Origin: JBDUDK01 sp040002995
GTDB lineage: Bacteria > Actinomycetota > Acidimicrobiia > Acidimicrobiales > Ilumatobacteraceae
DNA: 22,460 nucleotides
Reading direction: 5' to 3'
NCBI GenBank assembly: GCA_040002995.1
Contig: JBDUDK010000070.1
Location: 1-22,460 of the forward strand
Both the position numbers and the translations under genes were made by a program. Of this stretch, positions 7,264 through 15,023 are shown piece by piece. Below the pieces are notes generated by a model, which was not told the DNA's origin, made no database searches, and saw only the letters and a program-made list of their open reading frames with translations. Within the stretch, counting starts at the first letter, position 1, and every line of letters begins with the position of its first letter.

Positions 7264-8359
7264 TGGGCGCCGTCCGCAGCGCGGCCAAACCGGGGAGGTC
7301 ACCGCACTCGAGCAGTTCGAGTGACGCGCCTCCTCCGGTGGACACGTGATCGATCTGATCCTGGAGGCCGAACTCGGCCAGGGCGGCCGCAGAATCGCCT
7401 CCGCCCACCACCGTGAACGCGGAGGTGTAGGCCATGGCTTCGGCGAGGGTACGCGTCCCCGCCGCGAAGCGCGGGTCCTCGAACATCCCCATCGGTCCGT
7501 TCCAAAAGACGGTTCGCGCTTCCATCACGACATCGCTGAATGCGGCGGCGGTGCCCGGGCCGATATCGAGGCCCTTCCAGCCGGCCGGAATCGATGCGCC
7601 GATCGACTCGACCCGGTTGCCCGGACCCAGTGCCACCACGTCGACGGGCAGGTGGAGCGGTTTCGCGCCTTTGAGGAGACGGCGGCACGTGTCGATTTGG
7701 TCGGGCTCGCACAGTGAGTCGCCGATCGGCTGGCCCTGCGCGGCGAGGAACGTGAAACACATCCCCCCACCGATCACGAGCGTGTCGACCATGGTCAACA
7801 GCGCCTCGATCACGCCCAGCTTGTCGCTGACCTTTGCGCCACCAAGCACAGCCACGAAGGGTCGCTTCGGGTTCTCGCGAAGGTCGAGCAACACCTCGAC
7901 CTCCTTGGCCAGCAGACGTCCGGCCGCGCTCGGCAGAGTCTGTGGAGGCCCCACCACCGAGGCGTGCGCGCGGTGCGCGGCGCCAAACGCGTCGTCAACG
8001 TACGCATCAGCGTCACGCACGAGGCGCGCGACGAACTCCGCGTCGTTGGCCTCCTCGCCGGGATCGAAGCGCAGGTTCTCGAGTAGCTCGACCTCCGGCG
8101 CCAGCTCCTTGAGCCGCGCCGAGACGGGTGCCATCGACCAGCGCGGATCCGGGCGACCCTTGGGCCGGCCGAGGTGACTGCACGCGACTACGTGGGCTCC
8201 CCGATCTCGCAGCCACTCGATGGTCGGCAGCGCAGCTCGAATACGAAAGTCGTCGGTGATGCGGTCACCGTCGAGCGGGACGTTGAAATCGGCCCGCAGC
8301 AGCACACGCTTGCCGGCGACGGGCGGGAGGTCCTCGAGCTCGGGAATCCCCCGGATCAC
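7253..8359 (-). CDS. pgk: Phosphoglycerate kinase (short N-domain variant)
   Basis: This enzyme makes ATP and 3-phosphoglycerate from 1,3-bisphosphoglycerate and ADP. It shows the opening GKRVLLRADFNVPLD (about 16-30), HLGRPKG, LLENLRF, DDAFGAAHRAHAS, GGAKVSDKL, FWNGPMGMFE and the nucleotide-site loop GGGDSAAAL, ending in STGGGASLELL. At 368 residues it is shorter than the usual 385-400. The loss is local: between ARLKELAPE and VELLENLRF (about residues 82-97) some 18-25 residues found in other PGKs are absent, with no sign of a frameshift. The start is GTG at 8359, overlapping the gap stop as GTGA. The open frame back to 8416 re-reads gap. Active-site residues look intact, so it is probably functional. 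Confidence 0.96.
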   Translation of the reverse strand: MIRGIPELEDLPPVAGKRVLLRADFNVPLDGDRITDDFRIRAALPTIEWLRDRGAHVVACSHLGRPKGRPDPRWSMAPVSARLKELAPEVELLENLRFDPGEEANDAEFVARLVRDADAYVDDAFGAAHRAHASVVGPPQTLPSAAGRLLAKEVEVLLDLRENPKRPFVAVLGGAKVSDKLGVIEALLTMVDTLVIGGGMCFTFLAAQGQPIGDSLCEPDQIDTCRRLLKGAKPLHLPVDVVALGPGNRVESIGASIPAGWKGLDIGPGTAAAFSDVVMEARTVFWNGPMGMFEDPRFAAGTRTLAEAMAYTSAFTVVGGGDSAAALAEFGLQDQIDHVSTGGGASLELLECGDLPGLAALRTAPNAR

Positions 8360-9366
8360 CTGTTGGCTGCCCCGACGATGGCCGTGAGATCGACGAGGCG
8401 ACTCGAGTAGCCCCACTCGTTGTCGTACCAGCCGAGCACCTTGACGAGCGTGCCCATGCTCATCGTCAGCTTGCTGTCGAAGATGCAGCTGTGGGGGTTG
8501 CCGACGATGTCGCTCGAGACGAGCGGCTGGTCGCTGTATTCCAGGATCCCCTTCAGCGGACCGTCGCTGGCGGCCGCCTGATACGCGGCGTTGATCTCAT
8601 CGACGGAAGCCGAGGTCTTGAGCAGCGCGACAAGGTCGGTGATCGACCCATCCGGGGTTGGTACGCGAAGCGAAGTGCCGTCGAGGCGACCCTTCATCGA
8701 CTGCAGAACCAGGCCCGTGGCGCGGGCGGCGCCGGTAGAGGTAGGGACGATGTTGATCGCCGCGGCCCGGGCACGGCGCAGATCGCTGTGCGGACCGTCG
8801 ACCAGCATCTGGTCGCCCGTGTAGCTGTGGATGGTGGTCATGAGGCCTTGTTCGACTCCGAACGCGTCGTCGAGCACCTTGACCATCGGCACGAAGCAAT
8901 TCGTCGTGCACGACGCGTTCGAGATCACCTTGTGCACCGCAGGGTCGAAGTCGCCGTCGTTCACGCCGATGACGAACGTGGCGTCGGCTCCGTTCGACGG
9001 CGCGGACACAATCACGAACGGCGCGCCGGCCTCGAGGTGCTGGGCCGCCTTCGCCCGGTCGGTGAACAGCCCGGTGGACTCGACCACAACGTCGACCCCG
9101 AGGTCGCCCCACGGCAACTCCTTCGGGTCGCGGAACTCGAGCACGCGCAGCGTGTCACCGTCGACCGAGATGCCGCCTTTGGCGACCGCGACATGGGCGT
9201 CGAGCCTGCCGAGGACCGAGTCGTACTTGAGGAGATGGGCCATGGTCTCGACCGACCCGAGATCGTTGACGGCGACAAAATCGAGATCGGCACCGGCCTT
9301 CTTTGCGGCCCTGAAGAAGTTTCGACCGATACGACCGAACCCGTTCACTCCAACCCGAATAGCCAT
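8356..9366 (-). CDS. gap: Glyceraldehyde-3-phosphate dehydrogenase, phosphorylating
   Basis: This 336-residue tetrameric enzyme oxidises glyceraldehyde 3-phosphate to 1,3-bisphosphoglycerate. It begins with the Rossmann loop VGVNGFGRIGRNFFRA. VAVNDL, with an acidic residue at about 35, indicates preference for NAD+. The catalytic cysteine is in SNASCTTNC (C153) and its partner histidine in TTIHSYTGDQ (H180). The closing WYDNEWGYSSRL motif is present. The start is ATG at 9366, with AGGG 7 nt upstream in the 51-nt spacer after rapZ. Its stop overlaps pgk as GTGA, so pgk translation is likely coupled to it. A single gap gene of this kind can serve glycolysis and gluconeogenesis. Confidence 0.97.
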   Translation of the reverse strand: MAIRVGVNGFGRIGRNFFRAAKKAGADLDFVAVNDLGSVETMAHLLKYDSVLGRLDAHVAVAKGGISVDGDTLRVLEFRDPKELPWGDLGVDVVVESTGLFTDRAKAAQHLEAGAPFVIVSAPSNGADATFVIGVNDGDFDPAVHKVISNASCTTNCFVPMVKVLDDAFGVEQGLMTTIHSYTGDQMLVDGPHSDLRRARAAAINIVPTSTGAARATGLVLQSMKGRLDGTSLRVPTPDGSITDLVALLKTSASVDEINAAYQAAASDGPLKGILEYSDQPLVSSDIVGNPHSCIFDSKLTMSMGTLVKVLGWYDNEWGYSSRLVDLTAIVGAANR

Positions 9367-9417
9367 GTGACGACCCTACCCGCCGTTACCGTTAGCGCCC
9401 CCCAATGTCGCGGTCCG

Positions 9418-10275
9418 CTAGCGCCCCAGATCGCGGTGTTGCACGCGGGGGTCGTGGCCTTTGCGGCGCAGGCGCCGGCCCAGCTCCTCGGCGATGGCCA
9501 CCGACCGATGGCGGCCGCCCGTGCACCCCAGCGCGATCGTCAGGTAGCTCTTGCCCTCGGCCACGTACGCGGGCAGCAGCATGTCAAGCATGGAGTCGAG
9601 GTGTTCGAGGAACGATTGCGCCAGCTCGAAGCTGAGCACGTACTCGCGAACGTCGTCGTCGAGGCCCGTGCGCTCACGCAGCCGTTCGATCCAGTAGGGG
9701 TTGGGGAGAAAGCGGCAATCGAGCACGAGATCGACGTCGAGGGGAAGGCCGTGCTTGAACCCGAACGACTCGACAGTGACCTGCATCGCGGCCGTGGGCG
9801 ACTCACCTCCAAACACCTCGTTGATGCGGGCCCTTAGTTGGTGGATGTTGAGGCCGGTCGTGTCGATCACGAGGTCGGCCTCCTCGCGGACGGACTCGAG
9901 CATCGAACGTTCGCGCTCGATCGCGTCGCCCACCGACGTGTTCTCCGTTTCGGCGAGCGGGTGGCGGCGGCGGGTGGCTCCGTACCGCCGCACGAGCTCA
10001 GGCGTCGACGCCTCGAGGAAGAGAATGCGTACGCGGTGGCCCGTGGCCCGCAAGGACCGCAACGCCGACAAGATGTCGGCCTGGTGGGTGCCGGATCCGA
10101 CGACGAGCGCCACGCGGGTGATCGTGGAGCCGGGTGCTCCCGCGAGCTCACCAATCTTTTCCACCAGCTGCGAGGGCAGGTTGTCGACCACGAACCAGCC
10201 GAGATCCTCGAGATTGTCGGCGGCCTGTGAGCGCCCGCCGCCGGACAAGCCGGTGATAACCAGGAAGTCGCTCAC
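9418..10275 (-). CDS. rapZ: RapZ/YvcJ-family nucleotide-binding protein
   Basis: This 285-residue protein belongs to the RapZ (YvcJ) family. In E. coli, RapZ adapts RNase E to the small RNA GlmZ; in Gram-positives the members bind nucleotides and have less clear roles. The N-terminal P-loop reads GLSGGGRS (9-16), with Arg where the classic Walker A has Lys; the Mycobacterium homologue, as I recall it, also has Arg. The motifs VVDNLP, VESFGFKHGLP, RFLPNPYW and the C-terminal GCTGGRHRSVAIAEEL are all present. I choose GTG at 10275, which overlaps the methyltransferase stop as GTGA; GTG at 10284 is also possible. In many Gram-positives rapZ is followed by yvcK and whiA. Here gap follows after 51 nt. 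Confidence 0.93.
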   Translation of the reverse strand: MSDFLVITGLSGGGRSQAADNLEDLGWFVVDNLPSQLVEKIGELAGAPGSTITRVALVVGSGTHQADILSALRSLRATGHRVRILFLEASTPELVRRYGATRRRHPLAETENTSVGDAIERERSMLESVREEADLVIDTTGLNIHQLRARINEVFGGESPTAAMQVTVESFGFKHGLPLDVDLVLDCRFLPNPYWIERLRERTGLDDDVREYVLSFELAQSFLEHLDSMLDMLLPAYVAEGKSYLTIALGCTGGRHRSVAIAEELGRRLRRKGHDPRVQHRDLGR

Positions 10276-11000
10276 GCCGGCCACTTTCGCGCCCGCAGGA
10301 AGAGCAGTCGTGGGATCGTCGCGGCGTCCGCGTACTCCTTCGCGCGTTTCAGGAAGCCGGGCGGCGGTGCCGGCTCGGCCATGTGCTCCACGTAGAGATC
10401 GTTCGCAATGAGCGCGTTCACGTAACGAGCCATCGGTCGGTGGATGAACGGTATAAAGATTCCCTTCTCCACCTCTTCGATCGTTTCGTCTTCGACGAGG
10501 TACGAGCCGACCCGCCAGTACTGCTCGGGGGGGTCGAGGATCTGGTCGTCGATCCAGCCGCTGTTGGGCGTCTGCAGGAGCGGGTGGTTCAGGAAGAAGA
10601 GGAACCGCCCGCCGGCAACGAGCACCCGGGCGAGCTCCGCGATCGCCGCGTCGATTTCTCGTATGTGTTCGAACACGAGACAGGCGACCACCGCGTCGAA
10701 CGAACCCGACGCGAACGGCAGCGCGGCCGCCCCACTCCGCACGTACTGCGGTCCCCCATTGCGCAGCTGGGCGAGGGAGAGCTGCGCGGCTGTGGGATCG
10801 ACGCCGACCACCCGCGCCGCACCGTTCGCGGCGGCGAGCCGTGCGACCTGACCCTCACCGCAGCCGATGTCGAGTACGGAGCGGGCATCCTCGAGGTGGG
10901 CACGCGCCATCGGCAGAATCTGTTCCTCATATTCAGGGTCAGCACCGTCAGTAAAACCGTTCTGCCACCAGACGGCGTTGGTCTCCCACAGATCACTCAC
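10272..11000 (-). CDS. Class I SAM-dependent methyltransferase, substrate unknown
   Basis: This 242-residue protein has the class I methyltransferase fold. Motif I is VLDIGCGEG (43-50), which binds S-adenosylmethionine, followed by the acidic end of strand 2 (VVGVDPT, D68). ALPFASGSFDAVVACLVFEHI matches motif II and the Methyltransf_11 pattern, and VLVAGGRFLFFLNHP matches the later strand. The rest (a Trp- and Tyr-containing WRVGSYLVEDE stretch and PPPGFLKRA near the end) resembles small-molecule or lipid methyltransferases, but the substrate cannot be read. The start is GTG at 11000, overlapping the uvrC stop as GTGA, and its stop overlaps rapZ in the same way. It is thus locked between uvrC and rapZ, which are usually adjacent. 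The open frame back to 11048 re-reads uvrC. Confidence 0.88.
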   Translation of the reverse strand: MSDLWETNAVWWQNGFTDGADPEYEEQILPMARAHLEDARSVLDIGCGEGQVARLAAANGAARVVGVDPTAAQLSLAQLRNGGPQYVRSGAAALPFASGSFDAVVACLVFEHIREIDAAIAELARVLVAGGRFLFFLNHPLLQTPNSGWIDDQILDPPEQYWRVGSYLVEDETIEEVEKGIFIPFIHRPMARYVNALIANDLYVEHMAEPAPPPGFLKRAKEYADAATIPRLLFLRARKWPA

Positions 11001-12853
11001 CCGTGCAGCCTCATGAACACTGCGGTGGCCACCGTGTCGGGAAGCCACGACAACGCCCGCAGGTCGTCAAGGCTCGCCTTCCGCACGGCGGCCACGCCGC
11101 CAAGCTCCTTGACGAGGCGCTTGCGCCGCACCTCGCCGAGGCCGACGACGCCGTCGAGCGCGCTCTTGGTCATGCGCTTGTCGCGCAACTCTCGGTGAAA
11201 GGTGTTCGCGAAACGGTGGGCCTCGTCGCGGATCCGCTGCAACAGGTAGAGCGCCTCACTGTGGCGGGCGATCGCGACCGGCTCGCTCCGCCCAGGCACG
11301 TAGACCTCCTCGAAACGCTTGGCGAGCGCGGCGACCGGGATCTCGCCATCTAGCCCGAGCTCCTCGAGCACCTTCACCGCCACGCCGAGTTGGCCTTTAC
11401 CGCCATCGACGAGCAGAAGCTGCGGCGGGTACGCAAATCGTCCCGGCCGGTCGCCGATGGGCGCGTCGCGCTCGGCGAGATACGCAGTGAGCCGGCGCGT
11501 CAGCACCTCTTCCATCGCCGCGAAGTCGTCATTGCCACCGACGCCTTTCACCTTGAAACGTCGGTACTCGTTCTTGCGAGCCAGGCCGTCCTCGAGCACC
11601 ACCATCGAGCCGACGTAGTCGGTGCCCTGCAAGTGGGCCATGTCGTAGCACTCGATACGCAGAGGCGCCTCGGGAAGGCCGAGCGCGTCCTGCAACTCGT
11701 TCAATGCCCGGGCCCGGCTGTTGTGGTCGGACGCGCGGCGAAGGCGATGGCGGGTGAACTCCTCCTTGGCATTGCGCGTGACGGTCTCGTGGAGCTCGCG
11801 CTTGTCGCCCCGCTGGGGCACGCGAATGGCCACCCGAGAACCGCGCATCATCGCCAGCCATTCCTCGTACAGCGCGAGGTCGCGCGGTTCGTCGGGTACC
11901 AGCACCTGCTTGGGCACGCCGAGCGGAGGCTCGTCTCCGTAGAGCTCCTCGAGAATGCGCGCCACAAGGCCGGGCCGATCGAGGTCCTCGACCTTGTCGA
12001 CGATGAAGCCCTTGCGGCCGACCACCCGACCCTTGCGGACGTAGAAGACCTGGACCGCGGCCTCGAGGTCGTCGTCGACCAGCCCGATCACGTCGATGTC
12101 CTCGCTCCGCTCCCCCACCATCTGCTGGCGCTCGATCGCCTTGAGCACCGCGTTCAGGCGATCGCGGAGCCGGGCCGCCCGTTCGAAGTCGAGGGTGCCC
12201 GCCGCGGTCTTCATCTCGCGTGTGAGGCGCTCAACGACGTCGTCGGTGTTGCCGTCGAGGAACCGGAGAAGTTCGTCGACGAGCGCGTCGTAGTCGGTCT
12301 TGTCGATCTCGCCGACACACGGGCCCGAGCACTTCTCGATGTGGAACAGCAGGCACGGACGGCCGAGGCGGTGATGGGTGTTGAACTTGCCCGGCGAGCA
12401 CGTGCGGATAGGAAAAGTGCGTAGCAGCAGATCGAGCGTGTCACGGATCGCGTATGCGTGCGCGTACGGCCCGAAGTAGCGCACCCCCTTGCGCTTACGT
12501 CCCCGCATGACCATCGCCCGCGGCCACTCCTCATCGAGGGTGACCGCCATGAACGGGTAGCTCTTGTCGTCGCGCAGGCGGATGTTGAAGCGGGGGCGAT
12601 GCTGCTTGATGAGGCTGAACTCGAGCATCAACGCCTCGACCTCGTTGCGGACCTGGATCCACTCGACGGTCTCGGCCGTGGCCACCATCTGGGCGGTGCG
12701 GGGATGCAGGGTGGCAGGGTCGGAGAAGTAGTTCGACAGGCGCTGGCGCAGCGACGCCGCCTTGCCGACGTAGATCACCCGACCGTCGACATCTTTGAAT
12801 TGATAGGAGCCCGGCTCGTCGGGGATCGTGCCCGCCGGGGGACGCTGCACCAT
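10997..12853 (-). CDS. uvrC: Excinuclease ABC subunit C
   Basis: UvrC (618 residues) makes both incisions around a DNA lesion after UvrA and UvrB have marked it. The N-terminal GIY-YIG nuclease is visible as GSYQFKD...VIYVGKAASLRQRL (about 15-40) and makes the 3' cut. A cysteine cluster follows (RTCSPGKFN, GRPCLLFHIEKCSGPC). The UVR motif that binds UvrB is at about 200-235 (DFERAARLRDRL). The RNase H-like domain that makes the 5' cut includes IECYDMAHLQGTDYVGSMVV and LLLVDGGKGQL. Two C-terminal helix-hairpin-helix motifs (LDGVVGLGEVRRKRLVKELG and the segment after it) end the protein. The start is ATG at 12853, 9 nt after the upstream membrane-protein stop. Confidence 0.97.
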   Translation of the reverse strand: MVQRPPAGTIPDEPGSYQFKDVDGRVIYVGKAASLRQRLSNYFSDPATLHPRTAQMVATAETVEWIQVRNEVEALMLEFSLIKQHRPRFNIRLRDDKSYPFMAVTLDEEWPRAMVMRGRKRKGVRYFGPYAHAYAIRDTLDLLLRTFPIRTCSPGKFNTHHRLGRPCLLFHIEKCSGPCVGEIDKTDYDALVDELLRFLDGNTDDVVERLTREMKTAAGTLDFERAARLRDRLNAVLKAIERQQMVGERSEDIDVIGLVDDDLEAAVQVFYVRKGRVVGRKGFIVDKVEDLDRPGLVARILEELYGDEPPLGVPKQVLVPDEPRDLALYEEWLAMMRGSRVAIRVPQRGDKRELHETVTRNAKEEFTRHRLRRASDHNSRARALNELQDALGLPEAPLRIECYDMAHLQGTDYVGSMVVLEDGLARKNEYRRFKVKGVGGNDDFAAMEEVLTRRLTAYLAERDAPIGDRPGRFAYPPQLLLVDGGKGQLGVAVKVLEELGLDGEIPVAALAKRFEEVYVPGRSEPVAIARHSEALYLLQRIRDEAHRFANTFHRELRDKRMTKSALDGVVGLGEVRRKRLVKELGGVAAVRKASLDDLRALSWLPDTVATAVFMRLHG

Positions 12854-12862
12854 GCCTTGAGC

Positions 12863-13822
12863 CTACGAGCGAAGACTCCGGATCCGCGGACTGATCACGT
12901 CGACAAGCTGCTGTCCCCCGAAGAGCAATGTGAAGGGGACGATCATCGAACCCCAGTAGGGGCGGTCGACGAGGATGCCGACGAGGCCGATGGCGAGAAA
13001 GGGGCCGAACGCGACAAGCCAGCCGCGCTCGAGGACGTACCAGACCGCCAGCGCGAACAGTGCCGGACCAATTACCACTCGGCCCACCAGGTTGAAGCCG
13101 ATCAGATCGATGAAGCTCGACGGGAATCGAGCACTCCCCAACAGGGGCGCCTCGTTGCCCGGAGTTCGGAGGAAAGGCGAGGCCAGGTGGGAGTGGATCG
13201 CGAACACGGCCAGCACCACCGCAATTCCGGCGACCCATGCCCACCAGTCGCGACGCCGGCGGATGGACACGATCAGGCCCCCGAGGAGCATCGGAAACGC
13301 GAGCTCCCGGATGGCCGTGGCAACCGTCGCTAGCGCGGCCGCGAGCCGGGGACGGTTCGCCGCTGTGGCCGCCATCGTCCACGCGACGAATGGCACGGCC
13401 CAGAGCTCAGTCAGCGGATAGGCGTCGCGCCCAAGCCGGAACAGGTACAAGGCGGGCAGGACGGCGAGAAGCGGACATCGCACGAGGAGGATCGCGGCGA
13501 CCGTCGTGCCCACGACGACCAGAGCCAGGTAGAGCAGCCACACCGCGTGGAGCCCACCGACCACGCGCCAGAGCAGGAACACCGTCGGCAAGCGCATGCC
13601 GCGCGCCGACGAGACGGGTCCGATGCCGTGATCCTTCAAGCCGAGGTCGGCGGCCTTGTAGTAACCGAGCCCCTCGCGCATGTGTAGATAGGTGTCGCGG
13701 AACGCCGCCGGGTCGCGATCGTTGCGAATGCTCGGCGTGCTGAACGCGCTGGCGATGCAGAGGGCCACGACAGCGATCACCACGAGCCGCGCGAGCGTGG
13801 CCCGAGAGACGCCGAGGAACAC
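12863..13822 (-). CDS. Polytopic membrane protein, possible GT-C type glycosyltransferase
   Basis: I do not recognise a named family. The 319-residue protein has one hydrophobic helix (about 11-28). A soluble extracytoplasmic loop follows with RNDRDPAAFRDTYLHMREGLGYYKA, then roughly seven or eight further hydrophobic segments with short basic loops (IRRRRDWW). An Asp-containing first loop followed by many helices is the general plan of GT-C membrane glycosyltransferases, but this is only a resemblance. The start is uncertain: GTG at 13822 is favoured because the N-terminus then leads directly into the first helix. The frame is open back to 13933, but that would overlap the divergent nadA. TACGGT lies 6 nt upstream of the GTG, so a leaderless message is possible. 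uvrC follows after 9 nt, so the two are probably co-transcribed. Confidence 0.75.
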   Translation of the reverse strand: MFLGVSRATLARLVVIAVVALCIASAFSTPSIRNDRDPAAFRDTYLHMREGLGYYKAADLGLKDHGIGPVSSARGMRLPTVFLLWRVVGGLHAVWLLYLALVVVGTTVAAILLVRCPLLAVLPALYLFRLGRDAYPLTELWAVPFVAWTMAATAANRPRLAAALATVATAIRELAFPMLLGGLIVSIRRRRDWWAWVAGIAVVLAVFAIHSHLASPFLRTPGNEAPLLGSARFPSSFIDLIGFNLVGRVVIGPALFALAVWYVLERGWLVAFGPFLAIGLVGILVDRPYWGSMIVPFTLLFGGQQLVDVISPRIRSLRS

Positions 13823-13869
13823 GCGGGCACCGTACTCGCCGCTCCTGCCGCATTCGGGGAGCACGGCCC

Positions 13870-13875
13870 TACACT
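13870..13875 (+). promoter_or_regulatory. Candidate -10 element of nadA (leaderless mRNA)
   Basis: TACACT fits the TANNNT pattern of actinobacterial -10 elements and ends 7 nt before the nadA GTG at 13883. This would place the transcript start at or next to the first codon. No ribosome site lies at the right distance before the GTG, which agrees with a leaderless message. I see no good -35 at 16-19 nt upstream, so support rests on the -10 and its spacing only. Confidence 0.35.
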
Positions 13876-13882
13876 CCACGTC

Positions 13883-14986
13883 GTGCTTCGCATCCAGGCA
13901 GCGCTGCCCGACGCCTACACCGCGGCCCCGCAAGAGGAGCTCGCGGAGCGGATCGCGGCGGCCAAGGATCAGCTCGGCCCGCGCCTATTCATCCTCGGCC
14001 ACCACTACCAACGCGAGGAAGTCATGCGGTGGGCCGACGCCAGGGGTGATTCGTTTCGCCTTTCGGTGCTCGCCCAGCAGCATCCCGAAGCCGACTTCAT
14101 CGTCTTCTGTGGTGTGCATTTCATGGCGGAGTCCGCCGACATCCTCACCGGCGATCACCAACAGGTGATCCTCCCCGATCTCAACGCCGGCTGTTCGATG
14201 GCCGACATGGCCGACATCGAGTCGGTACAGGAGGCGTGGGAAGCGCTCGAGCGGGTTGTCGACATCAAACAGGTGGTGCCCATCACCTACATGAATTCCT
14301 CCGCCGCGCTCAAGGCCTTCGTGGGCGAGCACGGTGGGGCGGTCTGCACGTCGACAAACGCCCGGGCTGTACTCGAGTGGGCGTTTCGGCCCGACGGGGG
14401 TGGCACGAAGGTCTTGTTCTTCCCCGACCAGCACCTCGGCCGAAACACCGGCCTCGCGATGGGCTACCACCACGACGACATGGCGGTGTGGAATCCCCGT
14501 TATGAGATGGGCGGTATGACCGAGGCCGACCTGAAGGAGAAGACCTTCCTGCTCTGGAAGGGCCACTGCTCGGTGCACCAGCGCTTCCGGCCCGAGCACG
14601 TTGAGGCCTTCCGGGCTGCGCACCCGGGTGGCATCGTGATCACCCACCCCGAATGTGCCTACGACGTGTGCCAAATCGCCGACGCCGTCGGCTCCACCGA
14701 CTACATCATCAGGGCCATCGACGCCGCGCCGCCGGGCAGCGTCATAGGCGTCGGCACCGAGATCCACCTCGTTCAGCGGCTCGCCGCCGAGTCGCCGGGG
14801 AAGACGATCATGTCGCTCGACCCCCTCATCTGCCCCTGCTCCACCATGTTCCGCATCGACGCCCCTCACCTTTGTTGGGTGCTCGAGAACCTGGTGGCGG
14901 GCAAGGTCGTGAACCGAATCACGGTGGACGCCGAGACCGCCCGATGGGCCAAGGTCGCCCTGGAACGGATGCTCGCGATCACCTGA
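13883..14986 (+). CDS. nadA: Quinolinate synthase (NadA)
   Basis: This cytoplasmic [4Fe-4S] enzyme condenses iminoaspartate with dihydroxyacetone phosphate to make quinolinate, the precursor of NAD. It is 367 residues long, near the family norm. The opening LFILGHHYQREEV (35-47) is the conserved substrate region. The likely cluster cysteines are in NAGCSMADM (C104), THPECAYDV (C258) and LICPCSTMF (C319, or C317). PITYMNSSAALKAF, FFPDQHLGRNTG, WKGHCSVHQRF and IGVGTEIHLVQRL are further family blocks. The start is GTG at 13883. nadB and nadC, which often accompany nadA, are not in the window. DHAP, one of its substrates, is made by the TpiA encoded further along, but I see no shared operon. Confidence 0.96.
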   Translation: MLRIQAALPDAYTAAPQEELAERIAAAKDQLGPRLFILGHHYQREEVMRWADARGDSFRLSVLAQQHPEADFIVFCGVHFMAESADILTGDHQQVILPDLNAGCSMADMADIESVQEAWEALERVVDIKQVVPITYMNSSAALKAFVGEHGGAVCTSTNARAVLEWAFRPDGGGTKVLFFPDQHLGRNTGLAMGYHHDDMAVWNPRYEMGGMTEADLKEKTFLLWKGHCSVHQRFRPEHVEAFRAAHPGGIVITHPECAYDVCQIADAVGSTDYIIRAIDAAPPGSVIGVGTEIHLVQRLAAESPGKTIMSLDPLICPCSTMFRIDAPHLCWVLENLVAGKVVNRITVDAETARWAKVALERMLAIT

Positions 14987-15023
14987 GGCTCAGCCGACCG
15001 GCCTGGGCTGCCGATAGGACGCC

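Noticed and set aside
8491..9837. A 448-codon open frame on the plus strand across gap and rapZ
   Set aside because: It crosses two well-identified genes and their spacer on the opposite strand; no motif is seen.
11390..12424. A 344-codon open frame on the plus strand inside uvrC
   Set aside because: Antisense to uvrC, composition typical of a shadow frame.
13985..14869. A 294-codon open frame on the minus strand inside nadA
   Set aside because: nadA is certain by its motifs; the opposite frame shows His-, Val- and Gly-rich filler without a domain.
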